From: Lachnospiraceae bacterium
Lineage (GTDB): Bacteria; Bacillota; Clostridia; Lachnospirales; Lachnospiraceae
Reading direction: 5' to 3'
Assembly (NCBI GenBank): GCA_024681795.1
Contig: JAILAD010000088.1
Span: 33,852-97,851, forward strand
Length of the DNA: 64,000 bases
Position 1 is the stretch's first letter; every line of letters starts with the position of its first letter. Shown here one piece after another: positions 45,902 to 55,219 of the stretch. Position numbers and translations under genes: made by a program. The notes under the pieces were generated by a model, which saw nothing but the letters and a program-made list of their open reading frames with translations, had not been told where the DNA came from and did not search any database.

Positions 45902-47040
45902 TCTTCCATATCCCGTCCGAATCTATTTTCCGCAATATACAGCCCCAGAATAATCAGTGTCATTACGATGGACATCAGAATCGCCGCAGAGGACAGTTTC
46001 TGATAATCCATACTGTCAAACATGTTATTCATATAATGCTGCAGGATATACATGGTGTGGAACGGGTAAGATCCCGTCAGCAGGTATACCTCGCGGAATG
46101 TTTTAAAGGAGTTAATCAGTGAAATAATGGTAACAAACAAAAGCGTGGGAGAAAGATAATGGATTTTGATTTTCCAGAAAATCGTCCACGCGGAGTTTGT
46201 ATCCAGATATGCTACTTCCAGGGCATCCTTCGGAATGTTTCCGAGCGCACCGAGGAACAGAATCATATTGTATCCAAGGTTTTTCCACAGGAACAATACC
46301 AAAACCACGACAGGTCCCCAGTTTGACTTCATCCAGTCAATTTTCTGAAGCCCGAAGAACTGCAGCATCTCACTTGCAACACCGTTGAAATCAAAAAGCA
46401 CCTGGAATACCAGAACAACCGAAGCCACAGGAACAACCATGGGACTTAAGTAGGAGGTTCTGAATTCACTGGCAAAAGGAATTTTATGATCCAGCATGAT
46501 TGCAAGAAGCAATGCAATAACCAGTGCCGACGGCACTGCAATAATGGAAAACCGTAACGTATTCAGGGAAGCTTCCCGGAAGGATGCATTCTTAAATACG
46601 CTTATGATATTCTGAAACCCTACAAAATTCTTGGTGATCGGGTTGTCCACAAAAGCATAGAAAATTACCACGGCAAAAGGAGCGAGGTAAAATAACAATA
46701 CCCCTGCAAGTGACGGAATCAGAAAAGGAAGCACACGCAGATTGTTTTTAAAACGACGCTTGTAGTACGATTTCAGCTGCGCCTTACTCGGTTTCGGAGG
46801 TTTGGGCGGCTTTTCCTTCTTTTTCCTTTTCTTCTTTCCTTTTTCTTCGGTTATTTCTTCGGGAGTCTCCTGATTTGCAGGTTCCTTTTCGGATTTAAAG
46901 CTTGCCAAAGCAGCGGCTGCGGTCAGGTTTTGATTCCCGCCGGCTGATTCCTCCGTGCCCGTATTCTCTGCAATCTCTACGGAACTGCTTTCGCTATGAA
47001 CTTCCTGAAGGTTAATCTCCCTTGCTTTCTTCTTTCCCAC
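45898..47040 (-). CDS. Sugar ABC transporter permease (MalF-type) with long charged N-terminal extension
   Basis: PSLAGVLLFYLAPFAVVIFYAFVDN...DALEVAYLDTNSAWTIFWKIKIHYLSPTLLFVTIISLINSFK; KGKKKRKKKEKPPKPPKPSK stretch. 4-bp overlap with the downstream permease. Confidence 0.88.
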   Translation of the reverse strand: MGKKKAREINLQEVHSESSSVEIAENTGTEESAGGNQNLTAAAALASFKSEKEPANQETPEEITEEKGKKKRKKKEKPPKPPKPSKAQLKSYYKRRFKNNLRVLPFLIPSLAGVLLFYLAPFAVVIFYAFVDNPITKNFVGFQNIISVFKNASFREASLNTLRFSIIAVPSALVIALLLAIMLDHKIPFASEFRTSYLSPMVVPVASVVLVFQVLFDFNGVASEMLQFFGLQKIDWMKSNWGPVVVLVLFLWKNLGYNMILFLGALGNIPKDALEVAYLDTNSAWTIFWKIKIHYLSPTLLFVTIISLINSFKTFREVYLLTGSYPFHTMYILQHYMNNMFDSMDYQKLSSAAILMSIVMTLIILGLYIAENRFGRDMEE

Positions 47041-47044
47041 GAAC

Positions 47045-47884
47045 CTAATTTTCCTTCTTTACAGCTTCTTTCTTTTCTTCCGTATCTGTTTTTTCCGGTT
47101 CTTTCTTTTTTTCCGGTTCTTTCTTTTTTTCCGGTTCTTTCTTTTCTTCCGGTTCTTTCTTTTCTTCCGCTTTCTTTATTTCTTTCTTATTCTCAAGCGT
47201 GTCATATACCTTAATTCTGAAACCTTCCTCTTCTTTTTCCTCCGCTTCCGCATTCTTTCCGTCTTCCCCGGCCGTTTTTTTTCTTTCGGCTTCAAGACGT
47301 GCCTTTTCTTCGGCTTCCTTCTGCTTCCGCTCGGAAATTTCGAGATCACGCTGCTTATGAACCGTCATTTGCTTATTTGTTACAAGAACATCCAGTTCCT
47401 GCTGCTTTGCCTCATAGACTTCCTTCAGTTTCCGAAGCTCATCGCTGACCTTCCTGTAATCGGAATTGAGTTCATCTTCTTTGGCGTAATAGTTCTCGAT
47501 ATTCAGTTCCTTTGCTTTTCTCTTTCCTTCTTCCGTCTGCACCACCTGATAATAGTACTTCCGGTAACTGATGAAGAAAAGAATAATGAAAACCACTGCT
47601 ACCATAGGCGCACAGGACGCAATTGCAAGTGCAGCCGCAAAATGGACAAAATGAAACTCAAAACCGACAATCAAATCCGCCGCAAACACAAACAGGCTGA
47701 ATCCGGCAATGACCAGATACATAATCGGCGGACCGCCCTCCGTATGGTTTTTCAGGGAATGTTCCTGCTTCGCTTTCCGAAGGAGGAACGCTTCATCCTC
47801 GAGAATATGTATTCTTTCCTTCAGACGAAAAACCTCATCAAACAGTTTTTTCTCTTCGTCCGAATATTCAATGGTAATGTCCAT
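47045..47884 (-). CDS. Two-TM coiled-coil membrane protein with EKKEP repeats
   Basis: Coiled-coil N-terminus, two TM segments, coiled coil, then EEKKEPEEKKEPEKKKEPEKKKEPEK tail. Confidence 0.75.
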   Translation of the reverse strand: MDITIEYSDEEKKLFDEVFRLKERIHILEDEAFLLRKAKQEHSLKNHTEGGPPIMYLVIAGFSLFVFAADLIVGFEFHFVHFAAALAIASCAPMVAVVFIILFFISYRKYYYQVVQTEEGKRKAKELNIENYYAKEDELNSDYRKVSDELRKLKEVYEAKQQELDVLVTNKQMTVHKQRDLEISERKQKEAEEKARLEAERKKTAGEDGKNAEAEEKEEEGFRIKVYDTLENKKEIKKAEEKKEPEEKKEPEKKKEPEKKKEPEKTDTEEKKEAVKKEN

Positions 47885-47930
47885 ATCGGATTCCTTAAGT
47901 CAAATATCTGCGTTCGGTTCAGGCAAAGAA

Positions 47931-49403
47931 CTAATCGAGTCTTTTCTTCAACTCATCCACCACGATGGTCAGCGCCTTGATTCTTGCGTATTTCTTGTCG
48001 ACACTTTCCAGAACATGCCACGGTGCGTAGACAGTGCTTGTCTTTTGAATCATCTCGTCAACGGCGTCTTCATAGAGGTCCCATTTTTCACGGTTTCTCC
48101 AATCCTCATCGGTAATCTTCCACTGCTTTTCCGGTGTATTCTGACGGTCCGTAAAACGAGCAAGCTGAGTATCTTTGTCAATCTGCACCCAGAATTTGAT
48201 GATGATGGCTCCCCAGTCGCTTAATTCTTTTTCAAACTCGTTAATTTCGTTATAAGCTCTCTTCCAGTCATTCTCGGAACAGAATCCTTCCAGACGTTCC
48301 ACCATGACCCTTCCGTACCAGGTTCGGTCAAAAATCGCGATATGCCCGGTTCTCGGCATTTTTGTCCAGAATCTCCAGAGGAAATGTCTGGCTTTTTCAT
48401 GCGGTTCGGGACTTGCAATCGGATGTACCTCGAAGCCTCTCGGATCCAGGCTTTCCGTAATACGCTTGATATTTCCGCCTTTTCCGGCTGCATCCCAGCC
48501 TTCATATGCAATGATTACCGGAATTTTTTTACGATAGAGTCTGTTATGAAGATCTCTTAATTCCGCCTGAAGGCTTTCCAGTTTCTCCTTATATTCTTCG
48601 TCCGTCAGTTCCTTGCCTTCCAAAGGAATATCCGCAAGTTTCTCACTCTTTGCAAGCGGGAAGACATTCTGCGGAACCGGCACCGAAAGCGATGCGTTCT
48701 GCAATGCCGTCTCAATGGACTGGTTCATCGTTTCGAGAATCTGTAATTCCGCCCATTTCTTTGACTTTGCATCAACGATATACCAAGGTGCGGAGGGAAG
48801 ATAGGAATCTTCAAAATACTTTTCAAATACTTCCGCACATTTGTCATAGTGCTTATTCTGCCAAAGGTCGTATTTTCCCACTCTCCAGTCGGTATCTCTG
48901 GAATCCTGCAGCACTTTCAAACGTTCCTTCTGTTCCTTTTCGGAAATCTGAAGGAAAAATTTCAAAACCAGATACCCGTTGTCGGTAAGGGATCTTTCAA
49001 AACGGCGAATGCTCTCAATCCGATTCTTGTATGTCTTCTCATCCAGAGAACCTTCCAGTACACCGCGGGTAACCTCGTCCATCCATCCCGAATCCAGGAA
49101 ACGGAATTTTCCCGCTTCCGGAATTTTCTCAAAATAACGATAAAGGAAAGGATATCTCTTTTCTTCCTCGGTCGGAAGTTTCAGTGTAGCGACCTTGAAA
49201 AAACGCGGGTCGATATTGTGAATGACTTCACCGATTAACGTTCCTTTTCCTGCGCTTCCCCAGCCTTCAAACAATACCAGCACCGGAAGCTTGTGCTCCT
49301 TGATTTTCATCTGCAGGGCACCGAGTTTTTCCTGCTCTTTCTTAAGGCGGGCCTTAATTTCGTCTTTTTCCGGTTTCGTTAAAAAATCGATATTGTTCAG
49401 CAT
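47931..49403 (-). CDS. pap: Polyphosphate:AMP phosphotransferase (tandem PPK2 domains, class II)
   Basis: Two Walker-type PPK2 motifs: VLFEGWGSAGKGTLIGEVI and IAYEGWDAAGKGGNIKRITESLDPRGF; FDRTWYGRVMVERLEGF. Confidence 0.92.
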   Translation of the reverse strand: MLNNIDFLTKPEKDEIKARLKKEQEKLGALQMKIKEHKLPVLVLFEGWGSAGKGTLIGEVIHNIDPRFFKVATLKLPTEEEKRYPFLYRYFEKIPEAGKFRFLDSGWMDEVTRGVLEGSLDEKTYKNRIESIRRFERSLTDNGYLVLKFFLQISEKEQKERLKVLQDSRDTDWRVGKYDLWQNKHYDKCAEVFEKYFEDSYLPSAPWYIVDAKSKKWAELQILETMNQSIETALQNASLSVPVPQNVFPLAKSEKLADIPLEGKELTDEEYKEKLESLQAELRDLHNRLYRKKIPVIIAYEGWDAAGKGGNIKRITESLDPRGFEVHPIASPEPHEKARHFLWRFWTKMPRTGHIAIFDRTWYGRVMVERLEGFCSENDWKRAYNEINEFEKELSDWGAIIIKFWVQIDKDTQLARFTDRQNTPEKQWKITDEDWRNREKWDLYEDAVDEMIQKTSTVYAPWHVLESVDKKYARIKALTIVVDELKKRLD

Positions 49404-49555
49404 AACATTGTACCCCCATACAATATTCGTTCATCTGACAAATCAACGACATTTATTGCAATAAAAATCAATACATACAACATATTGTACCCCAAAGAAG
49501 GGGTATTATCAAGCCATATCACCCATTTTCGAAAAAAACATGAGACTGATGAATT

Positions 49556-50227
49556 CTATTCTTCCGCCCCGGCGCCGTCTCCGTTTTCAGCCTTCATCTT
49601 TGCTTTTTTCTTTTCCGAAAATTTCTCTGCAAGGAAGTCATACAGTTTTGTTCCGATGACAGTTGCAACCGCTGCAAAAATCAGCGCCAATACCGCACTG
49701 ACAAAAACATCCGTCGGATAATGTATTCCGACATAAATTCTCGAAAAGCCGATGAGTGCGGCAAGAGGAATCGCCCATACCGTAATCAGTTTTTGCTTTT
49801 TTGTACTTGCCAGAAACAAGGCCACCGCAGATGCTACCGATGCAGATGTATGTCCGGACGGGAAACTGAAATCGTTGGCCCTTTTTACAATCAGTTCCAG
49901 ACCATCGATTACTTCATAAGGACGAATTCTGGCAAATGCATTTTTCAGAATCAAATTGCAGACAATTACCGAAAGAAGCAGGGAAATCGCACTGCAAAGC
50001 CCCATTTTTCTGGTTTTCGGAATGCAGAGTAAAACAACGGTTAAAATAATCCAGAAAACGCCGCCGTCTCCCAGCATGGTAACAAACTTCATAATCGGAG
50101 TCAGAATATCGTTTCTTACGACTTCCTGCACGTTTAAAAGAATTGACGCATCAAAGTTTAATATTTTCTGGTAAAAATCAGATGAGTAAAGCGCGGCTGT
50201 TCCTGCTGCCGCCATTAGATCCAACAT
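49556..50227 (-). CDS. PAP2-family phosphatase
   Basis: KNAFARIRPYE, FSFPSGHTSASVASAVAL, GFSRIYVGIHYPTDVFVSAVLAL. Confidence 0.92.
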   Translation of the reverse strand: MLDLMAAAGTAALYSSDFYQKILNFDASILLNVQEVVRNDILTPIMKFVTMLGDGGVFWIILTVVLLCIPKTRKMGLCSAISLLLSVIVCNLILKNAFARIRPYEVIDGLELIVKRANDFSFPSGHTSASVASAVALFLASTKKQKLITVWAIPLAALIGFSRIYVGIHYPTDVFVSAVLALIFAAVATVIGTKLYDFLAEKFSEKKKAKMKAENGDGAGAEE

Positions 50228-50249
50228 AATTTATCTCCTCATAAATATA

Positions 50250-51602
50250 TTAATATCCGAAATCCACGCGGAATGTTTTCCAAACGTTTGCTTCTGCATT
50301 CTTCGGATCATCCTCGGGTTTACAGTTTGAATACATCAGGTTGCAGCGGTCTTTGTCAAATACAAATCCGTAGAAAACCTCATCCCCGTACCAGTTATGG
50401 TATACACTGTATTCACATACACACAAAAAGTCCTGGCTGTATGTCAGATAAGGGAATGCATACGCATAAACCACACCGTCCTGATAACTCAAAAGAACAT
50501 ATGCAAAATGATACTCGCCGGGATTCGTCTGCTTTTTTGATGCAAGACGGATTAACATCTCATCCTGTCCGTCAAAATTCACATCCGTATAGCAGTACAC
50601 GTTCAGTTCATATTCAATGTCGGAATACCGGTCCATTACGCCTGCCTTTTTCAAATTATGGAACGGCATAAGTCCCGTTTCTCCGTCATAATACTGGTCC
50701 GAACCGACAACATATACCTCGGCATTATCGTAAAGAGCAGCCGTAATTGCCACGTCCGCATCATCTTCATCTCCGGATGCCGTCAGAACCGGAACATTCA
50801 GATACCACAGCAGAACGGAATCGTCCGTTACCGGAGCGCTCATGGGTGCTTCGGTTTCATCCCCGAGAATTTCGCTGATTGGCTTATAATCAACATCCGG
50901 TTTCCCGTTGATATCCTCTTCGTATATCGTTTTGCTGTTTACCTTTCCGTTTGCAAATCCCGAGTATTCTTCAACCCAGAGGTAACCCATATGTCCGCCG
51001 TAGGAAACCAGATTTCCGTTGGGAGCAACATAAAAAGTGCAATGTCCTGCAAAAATCTGATCCTTTCCGACCAGTTCCTCCACTTCCTCGGTATTGGGAT
51101 TATAGTCATAAATTAACAGCTGATAATCGGCCTCACAGGTTCCGGTTTTCACACAAAGTTCCGGAATATATTCGGAATAGCGGTCTTCGATGTCTGCAAG
51201 GAAATAGGACTCTATTTCCATGACATCCGGATCCGCACCACTTGCAGGAGTCAGTGTCTTCAGGAAGTCACGGTATGCCTTCTGCCACTCATTCGGATTA
51301 TGTTCATCAAAGTCAAACTGATATGCTATTTTTTTATTCTCTTTTTGGGAATCCTTTTCGGAATCTTTTTCCTTTTCGGAATCTTTTTCGGATTTTTCCT
51401 CTGAAGTCTTTCCGGAGGTGCCGGAAGGTTTCTCCCATCCACTCTCGGACAAAACTTCCGAGACAACCTCGGATGTTACGATTTCCGAGCTGAAATCTTC
51501 CGACAATTCAGGCGGTGTCAGTTTCATGGGAAGACTGCATCCGCACAAACAAACTGCGCCGAGTAAAGCCGGTACAATACCCATTTTCTTCCATTTTTTC
51601 AT
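50250..51602 (-). CDS. Lipoprotein of unknown function
   Basis: Lipobox LLGAVCLCGC; Ser/Glu/Lys-rich spacer (EKSEKDSEKEKDSEKDSQKENKK) followed by globular region with YTDVNFDGQDEMLIR. Confidence 0.75.
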   Translation of the reverse strand: MKKWKKMGIVPALLGAVCLCGCSLPMKLTPPELSEDFSSEIVTSEVVSEVLSESGWEKPSGTSGKTSEEKSEKDSEKEKDSEKDSQKENKKIAYQFDFDEHNPNEWQKAYRDFLKTLTPASGADPDVMEIESYFLADIEDRYSEYIPELCVKTGTCEADYQLLIYDYNPNTEEVEELVGKDQIFAGHCTFYVAPNGNLVSYGGHMGYLWVEEYSGFANGKVNSKTIYEEDINGKPDVDYKPISEILGDETEAPMSAPVTDDSVLLWYLNVPVLTASGDEDDADVAITAALYDNAEVYVVGSDQYYDGETGLMPFHNLKKAGVMDRYSDIEYELNVYCYTDVNFDGQDEMLIRLASKKQTNPGEYHFAYVLLSYQDGVVYAYAFPYLTYSQDFLCVCEYSVYHNWYGDEVFYGFVFDKDRCNLMYSNCKPEDDPKNAEANVWKTFRVDFGY

Positions 51603-51688
51603 TTTCTCATCCTCTTTTCTGTCTGAAACGTGTTTTTTTGCCTGTTTTCAAATCTCCGTTTTAAAGTTTTAAAATTGTTTCCTTTGAT

Positions 51689-51880
51689 TTATTTCGGTTT
51701 ATATGCCCTGCAGATTAAATTTGTCACCCGAAAACTCTGCTTGCAGCTTTTTTTGCAGTTCATGCACTGCTCCAAAAAAGCCGTTTCCCCGTCTTCCGTC
51801 CGGAAAAACTCTTCCAAATCCGGTTCCTTCTCCAGCGATGCAGGTATAAAAGCAGGATTATTCTTTTTACTCTCACTCAT
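51689..51880 (-). CDS. Small Cys-containing protein
   Basis: MSESKKNNPAFIPASLEKEPDLEEFFRTEDGETAFLEQCMNCKKSCKQSFRVTNLICRAYKPK; start overlaps the end of the upstream lysozyme-like CDS by 8 bp. Confidence 0.6.
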   Translation of the reverse strand: MSESKKNNPAFIPASLEKEPDLEEFFRTEDGETAFLEQCMNCKKSCKQSFRVTNLICRAYKPK

Positions 51881-53195
51881 TCTTCGTACTTTCCTTTCCG
51901 GAAGAAGCTTCCGGTTCATTTTCCTCCGGATTATTTATGTTTTGTGAACCGCCTTTCGTACAGAAATCCCGGATTTCTTCCGCTGCAGCCGCTCTTTTAA
52001 AGGACAGCGTATAATAATTGTCTTTATACGGATCCTTCGGAATCTCGTATTTCTTCAGCCAAATATAGCAAGCATCCACGATGGTCGGTGCATTGCTGAT
52101 TTTCTCATCCATTTTTTTATATTTCTCGGATTCAAGAAGATATACCACAAAATTCGCCTGCATTTTCGGATCTGCAATGTTAAACCGGTATTTTTCCGCG
52201 GGACCTCCCCTTGCAAACCAATCCTCCGCATAATTGTAAAGCATCTCTTTTTTATCGTATGCGGTGTACTGTGCATATCCGTAGCCGCCGTCAAGATTCA
52301 CCCAGTTATGTTCATCGTTGCGGTATCCGTTTGTAAACTCCTGATATCTGGATTCCAGAAAATCATCCCGGCTGATAAACCTTCCGTTGATTTCCTCTAA
52401 ATAGGTATCGTCATCCACATCCCAAATCTGATTATTGTAATTCTCCAGATTGGCAGCCCGAAACTCCGATTCGGCCTTTAAGTTACACATAACACCGAGG
52501 ACCGCCGTTTCATTTCCGTCATAATGCTCGTTTAAAACCTGCCAGAGATACTCCTCTTCCGTCATATCGAGAGTATCATATTCTTTCACTTCAAACTGTT
52601 CGAAGAAGGCCATCAGCGGAATCCGGTCAACAATCTCCGGTTCCTCCTCCACCTTTCTGCGAAGTAAAAACATAAGCGACGTAACAATAGCCGCAATCAG
52701 TGCAATAAACAGGATTCCGAGGCGAATCTGTTTCTTTTGGAGAAGGTTTGCGGCATCCGCTTCTATATCTGTCAACCGCCGGATAATGGCACCCTGTATA
52801 ACGGAATAAAACCGGCCGGCCCTTTTCAGAATACGAATTCTGCGATTTGATCTTCGCGTGCGGTAATTCCGGATTCTGTCATCCTGTCTGTTCCGGTAGG
52901 CACGGATTCTCTCATCCGTCCTGCTCTCCGCCTGCATGAGTTTTTCTTTTTTTCCGGCATCTCCCCTGACGTACTTTTTTTCAATCCGTTCTCTTCTGGC
53001 GGCGATTGTGCGGTCGACCCGCTCTCTGTGGTTCTCGAGTCTTCTGTCCTCCGTCCGGCGGATTTTACGTACCCGTTCATCGTTCCGCTGAAGAAACTCC
53101 GCCCGTCTTTCCTGTCCCCTGACCATCCGGTGAATACGCTTTGCAAATTTCTTCCGGGCCTTTATAATTCTTTTAAGATGCCTTCGGGTTGTCAC
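51873..53195 (-). CDS. Membrane-anchored phage-tail-tip-lysozyme-like protein with Arg-rich N-terminal region
   Basis: Single TM LGILFIALIAAIVTSLMFLL; AVLGVMCNLKAESEFRAANLENYNN...YGYAQYTAYDKKEMLYNYAE resembles the phage tail lysozyme family. GTG start overlaps the upstream stop (TAGTG). Confidence 0.75.
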   Translation of the reverse strand: MTTRRHLKRIIKARKKFAKRIHRMVRGQERRAEFLQRNDERVRKIRRTEDRRLENHRERVDRTIAARRERIEKKYVRGDAGKKEKLMQAESRTDERIRAYRNRQDDRIRNYRTRRSNRRIRILKRAGRFYSVIQGAIIRRLTDIEADAANLLQKKQIRLGILFIALIAAIVTSLMFLLRRKVEEEPEIVDRIPLMAFFEQFEVKEYDTLDMTEEEYLWQVLNEHYDGNETAVLGVMCNLKAESEFRAANLENYNNQIWDVDDDTYLEEINGRFISRDDFLESRYQEFTNGYRNDEHNWVNLDGGYGYAQYTAYDKKEMLYNYAEDWFARGGPAEKYRFNIADPKMQANFVVYLLESEKYKKMDEKISNAPTIVDACYIWLKKYEIPKDPYKDNYYTLSFKRAAAAEEIRDFCTKGGSQNINNPEENEPEASSGKESTKNE

Positions 53196-55141
53196 TATTC
53201 CGTAATTTCCTCGACCACTATCGTTTTAAAATTCATGCCGGAACTTAAACTGTCCGTCGTATCGAAATTCACGTCTTCCGGCCTGTTTGCAGTATCCTCC
53301 GCCGGAGATGCATCTGTTACGGAAGTATCCGGGGCTTCAGTGTCCGATCCTTTATATAAGAACGTAAGCATCGTAATATCGTCAAACTGTTCCGCGCCGT
53401 CCACAAATTCGTCAATATGCTCTCTGACGGTTCTGCAGACATTCTCGGGATCAGATACGTCACTTACATCAAGCGCTTCTTTCAGCCGGTCATTTTCAAA
53501 CAATTTCTTGGCATTATTGGTTGCTTCCGGAACACCGTCGGTATATACAAAAATCCGGTCGCCGGGATTCAGTTTAAACGTACGCTCTTTAAACCGGATT
53601 CCTTCCATCAGGCCAAGCGCCGGAGAATGCGGGTAAACGCGGAATTCATACTGTTTTTTGGCAGGTTTAACCGCCGGATGTTCATGTCCCGCATTCACCG
53701 ATACTCCTTCACCGGTGCGAAGGTCGATGACTGCCATCCACACGGTTACAAAATATCCCAGATCGTTTCCTTCGCAAAGCTGATTGTTTACGTCATACAA
53801 AACCTCGCTTAATGTTCCTCCGGCAAGAGCACGGCTTCGAAGCAGGGTTTTCGAAATCACCATAAATAACGCGGCCGGAACTCCCTTTCCGGACACATCG
53901 GCAATGACAAGACAGATTCGATTCTCATCAAGGAAGAAGAAATCGTAAAAATCTCCCCCGACTTCCTTCGCCGGATCCATTGTTGCAAAAAGATCAAATT
54001 CATTTCTGTCCGGGAACGGAGGAAACACACTCGGAAGCATATCTGCCTGAATCTTGGTTGCGACATTCAGCTCCGTTTCAATACGTTCTTTATCTGCTGC
54101 AATTTTCTGCACTTCAACGACGTAACGTCCAAGCTCATCCACCATGGAAGAGAAGCCTTCCGCAAGGGACTGTACTTCATTATTCGGGCAGATTGCATCC
54201 AGTTTTGCTTTTGTATCCGCACCGTCCTTTTTATTTTCGTATTCTTTTATAACTTTCTCGGTTTTCCGTAAAGGATCGGCAACCTTCAAACGGATCCTGA
54301 TATTCAGCCAGAGCGCAACAAACAGGAATACGATAACCAGAATGATAACCTCCGCAATGGATACTCTGACATTATTATAGATAACACGTCCGTTATCTAC
54401 CGCAATACCCATAATTGCCACAAATTTACCGTTTGAGAAAACGGGTGTGAAGAAGTGAACTACGGTATTATCCTCCCCCGTCGCCGAGGAACCGGTCGGA
54501 AACCCGTATTCCTCATGAGTCTCAATTACATAATCCAAACCTGCGTAGTTACCGGGTATATAGCTGTCGCGGCTGCCGAGTTCAAAAAGCATACCGCCTT
54601 CACTGACATGCTTCTCATCTTCCAGCGCACCGGTTACGAGAAAATGCATTTCATCGTCCTGTACGAAAAAACTGTACAGGTACTTCGGTCTGAAAATCCG
54701 CTTTATACGGGAAAGATCATGCGAAAGGGTTCCGTATACAACCTCCGCATACATTTTCTGTATGATCGGATCCTTTGAGCCGATATCGAGTGCGTTTACC
54801 TGTTTTAAGTCCGGCATTTCCGGCCACTCTTTACGAAGCTCGGTTTCTCTCTCTTTTAATGCTCCCGGACTGTAAATAATATCCATTTCTTCCGCATGGG
54901 TGTCCCAGTATTTGACCAGCCAGTCCAAAGACTGGTAATCTTCCATTTCCTTAGTGGCATAATGGGAAAGGTCCATGCATTCATCCACGGAATCCATAAG
55001 AAAGGTAAAGAAATTAATCATAAAAACCGTGGCGGTCGTAACAATTGCAATTGTTACGAGAATTATCAAAATCGGCCAGCTGAGCTGTGCTCTCAGACCG
55101 TAAAACGGTTTTCTTTTCTTTTTGGTTCTCATATCTTTCAT
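53195..55141 (-). CDS. Membrane SpoIIE/RsbU-type PP2C phosphatase with extracytoplasmic sensor and HAMP-like region
   Basis: Two TM flanking a ~250-aa extracytoplasmic region; ATKIQADMLPSVFPPFPDRNEFDLFATMDPAKEVGGDFYDFFFLDENRICLVIADVSGKGVPAALFMV; DRIFVYTDGVPEA. Confidence 0.93.
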   Translation of the reverse strand: MKDMRTKKKRKPFYGLRAQLSWPILIILVTIAIVTTATVFMINFFTFLMDSVDECMDLSHYATKEMEDYQSLDWLVKYWDTHAEEMDIIYSPGALKERETELRKEWPEMPDLKQVNALDIGSKDPIIQKMYAEVVYGTLSHDLSRIKRIFRPKYLYSFFVQDDEMHFLVTGALEDEKHVSEGGMLFELGSRDSYIPGNYAGLDYVIETHEEYGFPTGSSATGEDNTVVHFFTPVFSNGKFVAIMGIAVDNGRVIYNNVRVSIAEVIILVIVFLFVALWLNIRIRLKVADPLRKTEKVIKEYENKKDGADTKAKLDAICPNNEVQSLAEGFSSMVDELGRYVVEVQKIAADKERIETELNVATKIQADMLPSVFPPFPDRNEFDLFATMDPAKEVGGDFYDFFFLDENRICLVIADVSGKGVPAALFMVISKTLLRSRALAGGTLSEVLYDVNNQLCEGNDLGYFVTVWMAVIDLRTGEGVSVNAGHEHPAVKPAKKQYEFRVYPHSPALGLMEGIRFKERTFKLNPGDRIFVYTDGVPEATNNAKKLFENDRLKEALDVSDVSDPENVCRTVREHIDEFVDGAEQFDDITMLTFLYKGSDTEAPDTSVTDASPAEDTANRPEDVNFDTTDSLSSGMNFKTIVVEEITE

Positions 55142-55219
55142 AATCTTTAACCTTTTCTGTAACCTTTCATTTCAGGTGCATGTTTAACGGTGTCTGTCTG
55201 ACAGGGTAATGAATCATTT

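Noticed and set aside
47357-47980. 207-aa plus-strand ORF
   Set aside because: Antisense to the coiled-coil protein and the end of the polyphosphate enzyme gene; no motif or RBS support.
51873-53195. Prophage remnant because of the phage-tail-lysozyme-like domain
   Set aside because: No capsid, tail, integrase or terminase genes nearby; the gene is coupled to a cellular signalling phosphatase.
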